The notes under the pieces were generated by a model, which did not search any database, was not told where the DNA came from, and was given only the letters and a program-made list of their open reading frames with translations. DNA of 64,000 bases from Clostridia bacterium. GTDB taxonomy: Bacteria; Bacillota; Clostridia; Lachnospirales; Lachnospiraceae. The DNA is taken from the NCBI GenBank assembly GCA_910575625.1, contig CAJTFD010000003.1, positions 248,001 to 312,000 of the forward strand, in the 5' to 3' direction. Shown one piece after another: positions 28,859-38,035 of the stretch (position 1 is its first letter; each line of letters begins with the position of its first letter). The translations under genes and the position numbers were made by a program.

Positions 28859-28893
28859 ATTTTACAACAGATTCGGGCGGGGGGTTGTACCAT
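28859..28893 (-). promoter_or_regulatory. Phage-family promoter, rightmost copy
   Basis: Leftward ATGGTACAAC, 19-bp spacer counted from TACAAC, TAAAAT (28864-28859). It is the only one of the eight with 19 rather than 18 bp; the spacer contains a run of C. Confidence 0.6.
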
Positions 28894-29039
28894 TTTATAT
28901 TGCTTATTAATAATTGGGGGGGGGGGTAAGAAGCTTGCAGCGCTCTTTTGAGATTTAAAAATTTGAGTTAAATTTGAGTTAAATTAAATAGATATATCAT
29001 TAAAAATACTATAAAATAAATGATTTTAGTTATTAGTTT
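28894..29039. other. Prophage/host boundary, AT-rich, with poly-G tract and short direct repeat
   Basis: No gene. A run of eleven G (28916-28926) is followed by AT-rich sequence with the 11-mer TTTGAGTTAAA twice in tandem (28961-28984 region). One edge of the prophage probably lies here, but no attachment-site duplicate was found inside the window. Confidence 0.45.
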
Positions 29040-32000
29040 GTCTGTCGCCGTGACAGACGTACAGATTTCCACTAAAACAGCAGAGATCAATGTCGGCGGT
29101 ATCACAAATATGAATGCAAGTGTGCTCCCGGCAAATGCAACAGACAAAACCCTGAAGTATGAATCAAGCAATCCATCAGTCGCAACGGTAGATGCTGCTG
29201 GAGCCATCGTGGGCGTTGGAGCTGGTACAGCAACGATCACTGCAAGATCTGCGAATGGCAAGTCCGCTTCCATGCAGGTAACGGTCAAATTCGTAAACGC
29301 TACAGGCGTCACAGTATCACCCAATGAGGTATCAACATTAGGCATCGGGAGTGTGAGAACGCTGGAAGCGATCGTAGCACCAGCGGAAGCATCCAATAAG
29401 ACAGTCTCCTGGAGCAGCGACGCACCAGCTATCGCAACTGTTGAAAAGGATACCGGTAAAGTGACAGGTATCGCCGAGGGTACTGCAACGATCACTGCAA
29501 CAACAGAAGACGGTGGATTTACCGCTACATGCCAGGTTAAAGTGGTCAAAAATGACGGTATAGATATACGTCTTGAGAATCCATACAAAGGAATCGAAGG
29601 CAATACGAATACTGTATTATACGGCGATAACATGCATGTTGCTGTAACATTGACGAACGGGGATGCCCCGGCAGCTGGCGAAAGTGTTGTTCTGACATTG
29701 AAAGATCGTGGTTACAATACATGGGGTCAGGGATTATCATACAAATATGAGGTGAAAAATAAAGTCGAGACTACAGATACAAACGGACGTGCAATGTTTG
29801 TAGTCGGTCCTAGAGATGGTGTAACGAATGCTGATATATTGAATGAAGAATATGCATTTGTTGGCAACCTGGTAGTAACTAGGACAAAAACAAATGATGG
29901 TTCCGATATCACACAGAAGGAACTGACAGTCAACACAGCAACAATAGCGACAGATGGTATCCAGGTTCTCAACAGGGATAAGATCAACCCGGCAGACGAA
30001 GGAAAAGCTGACTGGAAAGCACCTTACACCACATATGCCTTATATGCAAATACAAGTTCTGAAAACAAACTGGCACAAGAGTATGTTGTCAGCCAGAAGG
30101 TAAGTCCTGCTGGTACAACAGACAATCAGATTGAATTTTCTGTCAGTGCAAATTTAATGTACGGTGATGAGACAAAAGAGGTACGTGACAGTTATGTATG
30201 GCCAGAAGAAGGTACGGATGAAAAGACAGGCAGTACAGTAACTTCCATATACAGTGCAAGTTCTAATACGTCAACACAGGTACAGGCTAAAGATATACCG
30301 GAAGGTATAAATAACTTAAGAGTTAATTTTAGAAAAATAGATTTATCAGATTTTTCAGCCATCTATGTTACTGTCTATGGCAGTAAGGGTGAAGTAGTAG
30401 CTACGAGAACGATCACAAGCGCATCTAATCTTCAAGAAGTTACGGAGGATAATGAAGGCGGACAGAGAAGTATCCAGCTTGGTGATCTTGATGGACATGG
30501 GAAATTACGCCTTGTCGTATCACTTGAAACAAAAGGACAGATCAAAGATGGTGGGGAAGGTTATATCGTTGCGAAGATCATCGGTTCTTATGCAAATGGT
30601 AAATTAGAGCGCAAACCTCATCCGATAAGCACTGATAAGTATGTAGAGTGGACAGATGTCTCTAATCAAGTAAGTTATGAGACAACACTTGTTAAATCAG
30701 GAGACGATTATTATTATGATGTTCTTTCTGATATCCTTCCGTCAGATGCTTTAGGAGCTAATAAGGAATATGAAGTACGTATACCTGCATTCCCATATAC
30801 AGGAGATGCATTCATCTCAGTAAAAGGTGGATATACATACTTATATCCGACCGAGAACAGTAGATATTCTTCTACAAAGCGGAATATCAATGTGATCAAT
30901 CCTCAGTGGAATGATACAACGAATCGGATGAAACAAGCTATCCGTATTACGAACGAGGAAGAAGCAGGACGTCGTCAGTCTGTTGATACTACGACAAGCA
31001 GCAACAGCTTAGTCGTAAACTCTGAGAAAACTGGTATGACCGCCCTGAAGGCAAAGATCACTATACCAGGTATAGAGGAAGATGTATTTAACGAGCAGAA
31101 TGGTCAAGTATTATATACATCTGTTCAGTGGGCTCCTGTGACACGGGATGCAAGCGCCACAACACGCAACGAGTACTATGCTGTTGAAGGACAGGGCGTA
31201 CGGATCGTAGCTCAGTTATGCGATATCAATGGAAACGCAGTTTCCGCAAAAGATAAGAAGATCAAGATCACAGCAGAGAATACAGACTTTACTACCTGGA
31301 GTACCGAGAAGAGAGGTATAATAAAGGATGTCGAGAATACTCGTACTGGGCAAGTAAATCTTGTATACAATAGCAGGACTCCTAATGCAGGCGTATGGGA
31401 TACCGATGAAAATGGTAAAGTGGTAATAGAGCTTCAAGGTGTTGAAAATACTGCGGTCGTTAGAGGGTTGCGTGCAACAAACGACGAATTTAGGGTTAAA
31501 CTGTCAATCGTTGACGGTAAAGGAAACTTAAAAGAAGAAATAACAACAAATGATGGAAACAATGATATTTATTGGGTTGATCTAGGTCTGGAATTCATTG
31601 ATTCGACGAATAATGGATATCGCGTCGTTGCATTTGATAAGACAACGCAAAATGATCAGGCCAGCAGATTTACAGCAGGCAAGAAATGGACTGTTGGTTA
31701 CCGTCCGATCGTTTCTAAAAATGGGTTAGATTCAGTTAAGAACACTAATCTCAAAGAGATCAAAACGGATACAGTTGCGATCAGCTACGAAATATCAAGT
31801 AATGACATCATTGAAGCGAATACGAAAGATGGTAAAAATCCACCGAAGTATCTGAATTCCAATGGCAATAACAGTGTTGACCTGACATCCGATGAGATCG
31901 GGCATGTGTTCTTGTCTGGCTGGATAAAGAGTACTGAATCAGATCTGGCAGGCATTACATTTGTGACTGCAAAGGGTGAAAAGAAAAATATCGGTATCGG

Positions 32001-32592
32001 AGATGCCATCTCACAAGCTACGACTTTGAAACATGAGATCATCTGGGTTGGAGAAGGAACAAACAAGAAAGAAGAAGGATTTGACAGATTCCGTGAGATC
32101 GTCAGCGGAAATACAACCAATAATATTTATATCGGATTAGCCGATGATGCGGGCAGAACCTATCCGGATATTGAGGTTACGTATTGGTTTACACGTCAGG
32201 ATAACACTGTTGTAGATATCGACGCTGCTTTGGTTAGTAGCAATAGTGTCTCAATAGTTGATGGCAAAATAAGTGGTAAGACAGCGATCCAAACAGATAC
32301 CAAGAATAAAAATGGTACTAAGAGAGGATATATAGCGATCACACCTGATATTTTAAATCAGCTTCCGGTAGATCCAAACGGATATGTCATTGAAGCTGAA
32401 TTCTCTCCAGCTGGTCTGGATAAGGGTCAGGTTGAAAAGGTACCGGTGACATTTAGTACGTTCACTGTCAAAGGAAATGAGGCTAAAGCAAGTGCAGCTC
32501 CTGAACCACAAGCGCTTCAGAGCGACGATCCAAATGCTGTTTTAGAGAACGAAGCTGTTGAAGTAAATGAACAATTTGTCCTTCCAGAATAA
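29020..32592 (+). CDS. BIG2 surface-protein cassette 1, intact frame without signal peptide (silent copy)
   Basis: 1190 codons without a stop. From residue ~10 the frame runs like the variable part of the complete gene at 47607-51725: two BIG2 modules (to ~180) with LPANATDKTLKYESSNPSVA, then a long beta-rich region sharing landmarks with both other copies (KELTVNTATI near 310, VVSQKVSP near 360, FPYTGDAFIS, VEGQGVRIVAQLCDINGN). Identity is otherwise modest. It has no ribosome site, no signal peptide and a stop codon immediately before the first ATG. Its homology begins at the boundary sequence GTCTGTCGCCGTGACAGAC. Orientation is opposite to the complete gene. It ends with its own terminator. 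Best read as a silent donor cassette. Confidence 0.8.
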   Translation: MILVISLSVAVTDVQISTKTAEINVGGITNMNASVLPANATDKTLKYESSNPSVATVDAAGAIVGVGAGTATITARSANGKSASMQVTVKFVNATGVTVSPNEVSTLGIGSVRTLEAIVAPAEASNKTVSWSSDAPAIATVEKDTGKVTGIAEGTATITATTEDGGFTATCQVKVVKNDGIDIRLENPYKGIEGNTNTVLYGDNMHVAVTLTNGDAPAAGESVVLTLKDRGYNTWGQGLSYKYEVKNKVETTDTNGRAMFVVGPRDGVTNADILNEEYAFVGNLVVTRTKTNDGSDITQKELTVNTATIATDGIQVLNRDKINPADEGKADWKAPYTTYALYANTSSENKLAQEYVVSQKVSPAGTTDNQIEFSVSANLMYGDETKEVRDSYVWPEEGTDEKTGSTVTSIYSASSNTSTQVQAKDIPEGINNLRVNFRKIDLSDFSAIYVTVYGSKGEVVATRTITSASNLQEVTEDNEGGQRSIQLGDLDGHGKLRLVVSLETKGQIKDGGEGYIVAKIIGSYANGKLERKPHPISTDKYVEWTDVSNQVSYETTLVKSGDDYYYDVLSDILPSDALGANKEYEVRIPAFPYTGDAFISVKGGYTYLYPTENSRYSSTKRNINVINPQWNDTTNRMKQAIRITNEEEAGRRQSVDTTTSSNSLVVNSEKTGMTALKAKITIPGIEEDVFNEQNGQVLYTSVQWAPVTRDASATTRNEYYAVEGQGVRIVAQLCDINGNAVSAKDKKIKITAENTDFTTWSTEKRGIIKDVENTRTGQVNLVYNSRTPNAGVWDTDENGKVVIELQGVENTAVVRGLRATNDEFRVKLSIVDGKGNLKEEITTNDGNNDIYWVDLGLEFIDSTNNGYRVVAFDKTTQNDQASRFTAGKKWTVGYRPIVSKNGLDSVKNTNLKEIKTDTVAISYEISSNDIIEANTKDGKNPPKYLNSNGNNSVDLTSDEIGHVFLSGWIKSTESDLAGITFVTAKGEKKNIGIGDAISQATTLKHEIIWVGEGTNKKEEGFDRFREIVSGNTTNNIYIGLADDAGRTYPDIEVTYWFTRQDNTVVDIDAALVSSNSVSIVDGKISGKTAIQTDTKNKNGTKRGYIAITPDILNQLPVDPNGYVIEAEFSPAGLDKGQVEKVPVTFSTFTVKGNEAKASAAPEPQALQSDDPNAVLENEAVEVNEQFVLPE
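29040..29058. promoter_or_regulatory. Cassette-boundary palindrome
   Basis: GTCTGTC-GCCGT-GACAGAC, a perfect 7-bp inverted repeat around 5 bp. The right half, and in all copies the bases GCCGTGACA, mark the start of the variable part. A crossover site for a recombinase or for homologous exchange is proposed. Confidence 0.5.
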
Positions 32593-32625
32593 TTTAAAAG
32601 TTTTTTCTGAAGGTCAATGAACAAA

Positions 32626-32665
32626 GCTCTGGAGTGACTGAGTGATCAGCACTCCAGAGTTTTTT
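32626..32665 (+). terminator. Terminator of cassette 1 (family T1)
   Basis: CTCTGGAGTG...CACTCCAGAG followed by TTTTTTC. The same stem closes the other BIG2 units. Confidence 0.85.
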
Positions 32666-32820
32666 CATACACTGATCAAGTATGAACGATCCAGTATATA
32701 AGAATAAGATGAGAGGCAGTCTCTGGTTACAAGATCCAAACAGGATCAAGGGATTCTGGGGATATTACTTGACTAAAATATTTAAAGATCATATCAGCAA
32801 AAAACAAAGGAAGATATATT

Positions 32821-33807
32821 GTGATGGATATAAGTATTTTAGTTAGTGCTTCTGGTATTTTGGGATTGGCTATAACTATTTTAGCCATATTCTTAAAACC
32901 CACCAAAATAAAAGAAATCTCCAAAAAAGATATGGCGTCTGTGATCATATGGTTAGCTCTGATGGTCCTCGGATTCGTGGATCTATATCAGACCCATGGT
33001 CGCGGAGACACAATTTCCAACAACTCAATTTCCAGCAGCATGATTTCCAATAATGCAAGATTCATTATCGATCATTATGATCAAATAAAAAAATTGAAAG
33101 CATCGTATTCAGATGCAGACACAGAAACTATAAAGAATAATAAAGTAGACTTACATATTGTCGAGAAGGCCGGTATCGTATATCGGAATTTACAGAAAAC
33201 TGGAAAACCAACCTTTTTAACTGGCGCTGATGTGTCTTCTGCTAAAGTGATTTTTCTTGATTATTTCAGCGATGATATAATCTATAGCTGCACATCCAAA
33301 AAAGAGGCCATCCCTTTTGTGCCTCCAAATCACGATAAGTTCTATTGTGTTGTGGTGCATGATGATTATGACTTTCATGTTTCCCATCCTATCCAGACCA
33401 CCGAAGACGAAGAAACCGATGATAATAGCGTTGATATCCAGTTGGATAAGAAAGGAGCTACGTACACCCCATTATCCCAGATCCATTTATATATGCAAGA
33501 CCCAGGATCGGATGGATCATACACCGCCATTCCTTCGGGCTATGTTCTTCTATTTCACTGCACGAGTATAAGTGACGGGGAATCACATTTAGTTTATGAT
33601 ACGAAAGAAATACCCGCTTCCGGGATCCTATCGTGTTATGGTGAATATTTCAGTTTAAATACCGACTATGAGATGGATCTTACTCTCTGCCATCAATCTG
33701 ATAAGAATAAGGAATTAGTGCATCAGACATTTAAAGGTCCTGTTCAGAATTCTACCATGACAGATGTCGTTTTCGAATTGGATAACAAGAATGGTACATC
33801 TGAGTGA
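32821..33807 (+). CDS. Membrane-anchored hypothetical protein
   Basis: 328 residues. Two N-terminal hydrophobic segments (ILVSASGILGLAITILAIFL and SVIIWLALMVLGFVDLYQTH) flank a short basic loop. The rest (~65-328) is a soluble beta-rich domain with DSVDIQ-type strands and no recognised motif. It follows cassette 1 by 228 bp (terminator between), with AAAGGAAG before the start codons GTG/ATG. It could be a surface-display partner or unrelated cargo. Confidence 0.6.
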   Translation: MMDISILVSASGILGLAITILAIFLKPTKIKEISKKDMASVIIWLALMVLGFVDLYQTHGRGDTISNNSISSSMISNNARFIIDHYDQIKKLKASYSDADTETIKNNKVDLHIVEKAGIVYRNLQKTGKPTFLTGADVSSAKVIFLDYFSDDIIYSCTSKKEAIPFVPPNHDKFYCVVVHDDYDFHVSHPIQTTEDEETDDNSVDIQLDKKGATYTPLSQIHLYMQDPGSDGSYTAIPSGYVLLFHCTSISDGESHLVYDTKEIPASGILSCYGEYFSLNTDYEMDLTLCHQSDKNKELVHQTFKGPVQNSTMTDVVFELDNKNGTSE

Positions 33808-33849
33808 AACAACGAAACCATGGATGTGTACATATTAAAATCTGCCCAG

Positions 33850-34090
33850 ATCTATCCTATAGTTGCCGTAGTTGAAAACGGTATAGAGCGCGACACCAAA
33901 AAAAGAGGATCTTGCGTAAAATCTGTTTAAACCAGACATGGAGATCATCAATAGGATCAGACTTTGAGAAAAGCGGGGCAGGAACAGCCGCCTGCATTTG
34001 GCATTTTGGCAATATCAAGCAACCGTTTTTTAGAATGGGATGAAAAGGAAACATTGTCCATTACGATTGCGATACCTTTAGGATAAATCC
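33850..34090 (-). pseudogene. Decayed IS630-family transposase, C-terminal part
   Basis: Leftward frames contain GIAIVMDNVSFSSHSKKRLL (the second catalytic Asp region of IS630/Tc1-type DDE enzymes). In another frame they contain PLFSKSDPIDDLHVWFKQIL, corresponding to the usual LPPYSPxxNPIExxWxxxK block. At least one frameshift separates them, and the N-terminal part is gone. Confidence 0.7.
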
Positions 34091-34120
34091 TCAAAATTTT
34101 CTGTAAGAATAAATATAAAA

Positions 34121-34159
34121 ACTCTGGAGTACTGGTTTCTCGATCACTCCGGAGTTTTT
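34121..34159. terminator. Terminator of the cassette family (T2), bidirectional
   Basis: AAAAACTCTGGAGT...ACTCCGGAGTTTTT. It has the same stem as the BIG2 terminators but no cassette beside it, so it may be the relic of a lost unit. Works equally on both strands. Confidence 0.7.
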
Positions 34160-34176
34160 ATATTTATCTATCATGT

Positions 34177-35175
34177 TTACTGCATATCTGATGGCTCACC
34201 GGAAAATCTTTTATAATAGATCAATGCACGTTCCTTATCCAGAGAGAAACGCTTTTCCAGTTTGGTGAGGATGCGCTCCTCAGAGGAGCCTTCCTCCAGA
34301 TTATCCAGGACCAGCGCTTCTATGCCTTGTTCTAATCCCCGTTCTAATCCTTGCTCTAATCCTTGTTCGATGCCTTGCTGGATGCCTTCGTTCCGTATAG
34401 TTTTCGCCTCATACTCCAAAATTTTTCCACCCATAACAGCTTTCACCCCTTTCCTGACGGCTTCATGTCTTGCTGCGATATGCTCCAGGACTTTATTGGA
34501 CATGTCCAGGAGTGTGCATTTTGTGTATTCGCTGATGGCTTTTTGCTCTAACAGCCCCTCCAGCTTATCCTTTATCTGTCCGTACTCCTGCATCAGGCAT
34601 TCCAGTTTCGCTCTATCCTCCTCATATTCATGGAACCTGCTCTCATGGGTGAAGATATAGAACGGGAGTAGGAAGAGAAGATCCTTCCTGAAGATTTCTT
34701 CCAGTGTGTAATCCTGTGACCGCATCACGAGGACCGCATACTCTGTGATCCCGCCCGGTGTCACCATCCTGATCCTCATCTCATCCGGGGTTGATGCAGT
34801 GCACCGCAGGTATAATACGGCTGAATGCGGGAAGGTCACGGTCAGTGTGTTTCCGACGACTTTCCCTTGGTCCAGGGCTATCTGCGTATCATATTCGAAA
34901 AACCTGACCAGCATGCTGCTGTCCGGGCTGCTCTGGCATTCCAGATGGTATTTCTTTGGCTCCCTGCCCCGGATCTCAAAACTGGAGTCTGTGACCCGCC
35001 CTTGCCCATCCCCGTCCTGCCGGTTCAGGAAATGCTCGCTGGGAAAGAAGACGACCTTCTCCTGGCCGGTGTACCGTTCCCCGAACACTTCGTTGATCAC
35101 GGGGATGATCAGCGCGCTGCAGTCATTCAGCAGCGTCCGAAATACATCATCATAGGGTGTGTTTGTCAGCTTCAT
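34177..35175 (-). CDS. Rpn-family PD-(D/E)XK nuclease / putative transposase
   Basis: 332 residues. The opening LTNTPYDDVFRTLLNDCSAL then EVFGERYTGQEKVVFFPSEH, and the core KKYHLECQSSPDSSMLVRFF with EYDTQIAL, are typical of the PDDEXK transposase-like/Rpn family, with E-x-Q as the nuclease core. Rpn proteins promote horizontal transfer and recA-independent recombination in E. coli. The C-terminal part carries the family's tetrapeptide repeats (GIEQGLEQGLERGLEQGI). A second, diverged member (52687-53586) and a broken one (42362-42705) lie nearby. Confidence 0.85.
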   Translation of the reverse strand: MKLTNTPYDDVFRTLLNDCSALIIPVINEVFGERYTGQEKVVFFPSEHFLNRQDGDGQGRVTDSSFEIRGREPKKYHLECQSSPDSSMLVRFFEYDTQIALDQGKVVGNTLTVTFPHSAVLYLRCTASTPDEMRIRMVTPGGITEYAVLVMRSQDYTLEEIFRKDLLFLLPFYIFTHESRFHEYEEDRAKLECLMQEYGQIKDKLEGLLEQKAISEYTKCTLLDMSNKVLEHIAARHEAVRKGVKAVMGGKILEYEAKTIRNEGIQQGIEQGLEQGLERGLEQGIEALVLDNLEEGSSEERILTKLEKRFSLDKERALIYYKRFSGEPSDMQ

Positions 35176-35464
35176 ATCTTATCCTATCTGTACTTTCTGT
35201 TTGGTCTTTATTATACATGAAAAGGAAGGGGGTTGCAAGTGGCGGTCAGGGGTCTTGGCCCCATTGGATATGCGTATATGGGGAATCCTAAAACTGTCCA
35301 TCATACGATCGAAGGAGTCTCCCTGGAAGAACCTGAGCGCTTTATGAGTGGGTCATGCAACAGCTCGATCGATGCACGGACAAAAGAATCTGAAGCAACT
35401 GAGAAACCAGTGCTCCAGATCCTTTGATCATCTTATCTGTAAACAGATATTTGTGTCCATTTAT

Positions 35465-35560
35465 TTATTGGATTTCCGCTGCGCTGTTGACACCAGCACC
35501 CGCTTCGATTACCTCGTTCGGTCCAATCAGAGACTGTCCTCCAACATCTGTTTGGAGGGC
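35465..35560 (-). pseudogene. C-terminal stub of a further BIG2 cassette
   Basis: The frame ALQTDVGGQSLIGPNEVIEA then GAGVNSAAEIQ and stop resembles the ends of the complete gene (NVNELAEIQ) and of cassette 1 (QALQSDDPNAVLENEAVEV). A degenerate CTGGAGCA...TGCTTCAG hairpin follows. The rest of the cassette is missing where the IS256-family element begins at about 35557. Confidence 0.7.
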
Positions 35561-37180
35561 GTAAATAATTTTGTGTCTATGAAATTTAAGTTCTCCTGAT
35601 AAGGATTCGATATGTAACTTCCTGCTGTCGAATCTGTGACTTTTCAGTTGTCGATTTCTTATCTTAGTTATAGTATAACCAATTATGCATGGTTTATTCA
35701 GTCTTATGAAAATTTTTGCATGGCAAACAGGCATTTGTATATTGCTGTCTTTTGTGGGCTCTGCCCACACCCGGCCTCCGGAATAAGGTTGGGGTTTTCC
35801 GGCAATGATACAAATGCCGAAGGAATAAGGTTGGGATGGCAGATGTCTGGTATCTGCTGTCCCTTCCTTTTTTACAGATAACTGCTGATCCGGTCTTCGT
35901 ACAGGACGATCAGCTGATTCAGTACCTGGTCCCAGTTGCGGTATCTCTGCGTCCATTTCTTCACTACATTCTCACTGGCCAGATACAGCATCTTTTCTAA
36001 TGCAGTGTCGCTGGGAAACACACTTTTTGTTTTGGTGACTTTCCGATACTGCCGGTTTAAGCCCTCTATAATATTTGTCGTGTACATGATCCTGCGGATA
36101 TCATCGGAAAACTGGAAGAAGGAACTTACATCTTCCCAGTTATCCTCCCAGTTGCTGATCGCATAGGGATACTTTCGCCCCCACTTTTCTTTCACAGCTT
36201 CCAACTCTGAAAGGGCAGCCGTCTCATTTGGAGCATTATATACTGCTTTGAGATCGGAAGAAGATTTCTTCAGATCACTGTGATCCACATATTTAAAGGA
36301 ATTGCGCAGCATATGGATGACACACCTCTGGATCTGCGCCTGCGGATAGACGGCCTGTATGGCCTCCTTAAAGCCGTTGAGCCCGTCTACGCAGGAGAAC
36401 AGCACATCCTTCACTCCGCGGTTTTTCAGATCATTTAACATGCCCAGCCAGAACTTACTGGTCTCATTTGCCCCCACGGTAATGCTCAGGATTTCTTTAT
36501 ACCCTTCCACGGAGACGCCCAGTACCACGTAGGCAGCCCGGCTCAGGATCCTTCCGTCTTCCCGTACTTTATAGTGGATGCAGTCCATAAATACAAACGG
36601 ATAGACTGGGTTCAACGGGCGGGACTGCCATTCTTTTACCTGTGGGAGGATCTTATCTGTGATCTTACTGACCATCTCTGCAGATACTCCGATCCCATAG
36701 AGATCGTTCAACTGGTCATGGATATCCCGGGTACTCATTCCGCGCGCATACAGGGGGATCACTTTCTCCTCAATACCAGAAATATCCCTTTGGTATTTGG
36801 GGATCAGTTTGGGCTCAAACTCCCCATTGCGGTCTCTGGGGACATCGATCGTGGATTGCCCGTACTGACTCCTGAGATTCTTTTTGGAATGTCCATTTCT
36901 TTTATTATCTGTCTGGACATCCCCTTTCTGATTTTTCTGATATCCCAGAGAGGCATCCAGTTCAGCCTCCATTAGTTCCTGGAGGATATCTTTGAAACTG
37001 TCTTTCAGGAGAGCGTAGACATCCGCAACGCTGTTTAAATTGTTTTGTGCAATGATCTGTCGTATCTGGTCTTTTGCTACTGCCATAAAAAACTCCTTTT
37101 CGATAAGAATTGTCATATCTGGATTCTTACCAGAAAGGAGCCATTTTTTACCAGAAACACAAACTTTTTTACACTACCCA
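35557..37180 (-). mobile_element. IS256-family insertion sequence
   Basis: One transposase gene is bounded by imperfect inverted ends: GTAAATAATTTTGTGTCTATG at about 35559 and, reversed, GTAAAAAAGTTTGTGTTTCTG at about 37175. The left end joins a BIG2 cassette stub and the right end joins a truncated IS66 tnpC gene. No target duplication is evident, so an adjacent deletion probably followed insertion. About 290 bp of non-coding DNA lies inside the left end. Confidence 0.8.
35872..37086 (-). CDS. IS256-family (Mutator-like) transposase
   Basis: 404 residues from ATG at 37086 (AAAGGAG-type site upstream). The family's blocks are intact: FKDILQELMEAELDASLGYQ at the N-terminus, NGHSKKNLRSQYGQSTIDVP then RDRNGEFEPKLIPKYQRDIS, the first catalytic Asp in YPFVFMDCIHYKVRED, the second in VLFSCVDGLNGFKEAI, and C/H region QRCVIHMLRNSFKYV. 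The catalytic Glu lies in YTTNIIEGLNRQYRKVTKTK. No frameshift, so probably active. Confidence 0.93.
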   Translation of the reverse strand: MAVAKDQIRQIIAQNNLNSVADVYALLKDSFKDILQELMEAELDASLGYQKNQKGDVQTDNKRNGHSKKNLRSQYGQSTIDVPRDRNGEFEPKLIPKYQRDISGIEEKVIPLYARGMSTRDIHDQLNDLYGIGVSAEMVSKITDKILPQVKEWQSRPLNPVYPFVFMDCIHYKVREDGRILSRAAYVVLGVSVEGYKEILSITVGANETSKFWLGMLNDLKNRGVKDVLFSCVDGLNGFKEAIQAVYPQAQIQRCVIHMLRNSFKYVDHSDLKKSSSDLKAVYNAPNETAALSELEAVKEKWGRKYPYAISNWEDNWEDVSSFFQFSDDIRRIMYTTNIIEGLNRQYRKVTKTKSVFPSDTALEKMLYLASENVVKKWTQRYRNWDQVLNQLIVLYEDRISSYL

Positions 37181-37760
37181 AGGGGTACAGTTTAGAAACA
37201 AGGCTCCCCCTTAATAAGGTCTGCAGATGCGGCACCTTTATGACCTCTTCCGTCTCCTTTCCTGCGTACACCTTTACATGGTGTTCCTCCACCTCGATCT
37301 TCGCCGGGGTAAAGCTGTACCTGCGGTATACCTCATCCGGGAGCTGTTTCCAGCCATCTTTTCCAAATTTATCTTCCAGTTCCTCATCCGTCATGGAATG
37401 TTCCACCACAACTACCGGAAGCCCCTCCAGATCTTCTTCCCGTTTCCCCTGCTTTTTCTTCGGTTTTATGCGGGAAACACTTTCTGCCTCCTCCTGTGTG
37501 TTTCCCTTTTCAGCGACAGCTTCAGATTCGTTAAAGAATACGATTTTCCCATCCACTTCCATAAAGGAAACCTGGCCTTCGGCCTCATGTTTTTCCGATG
37601 ACCTGCCAAACCGGTGCCGTTTTAGATCCGCCATCTGTTCCAAAACAAACTGGAGCGTATGGTCGATATTTTCAAGCTGCTCCTGCTGCGACAGGAGCAG
37701 TCAGATAAGCGTTTCCCTGTCAAGGCTGTTCAGTTGTTCTTCCGTATATTTTAATGCCAT
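37181..37760 (-). pseudogene. tnpC: IS66 tnpC transposase, 5' part, truncated by IS256 and with an in-frame stop
   Basis: From ATG at 37760 the frame reads MALKYTEEQLNSLDRETLI and meets a TGA. It continues in frame with MADLKRHRFGRSSEKHEAEG, VVVVEHSMTDEELEDKFGKD and EVIKVPHLQTLLRGSLVS, typical of the N-terminal zinc-finger region of IS66 TnpC. After SLVS the IS256 end begins and the catalytic domain is lost. Confidence 0.85.
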
Positions 37761-38035
37761 GCTGTTTTCTCCCGGTATCCTGATAGCTTGATCATACCAT
37801 GGATACGGGATTTTTACGAACCCGGCGCTGCCGGATGTCCGTCATAATGCCTATGGTTAAAACAGCGGATATGGCTCCTGTACAGCGCTACCCCTGGGAT
37901 TCTTTCCAGAAAGGGAAAGGTGCGTCTGCGTCTGTCACATCCCTTTTTCCAGTACGCAGCGAGGTTGTGCAGAGATGGGGCGGGCATTTTTTTCAGCAGG
38001 AAAACAGTCTGAAAATTTCTCCGTTTTGCACAAAG

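Larger units (their letters stand above)
1..28900 (-). mobile_element. Prophage, siphovirus type, cut by the left window edge
   Basis: Almost all genes from the left edge to about 28.85 kb are short, tightly packed, mostly leftward genes of phage type. Scaffold, capsid, connector, tail tube, Gp15 and tape measure stand in the canonical order. The right limit is placed between the last phage promoter (28859-28893) and the start of the BIG2 frame at 29040. The exact attachment site is not seen. Integrase, terminase, portal, holin and lysin genes are not visible, so the element is either permuted with those genes beyond the left edge or is defective. Confidence 0.9.
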
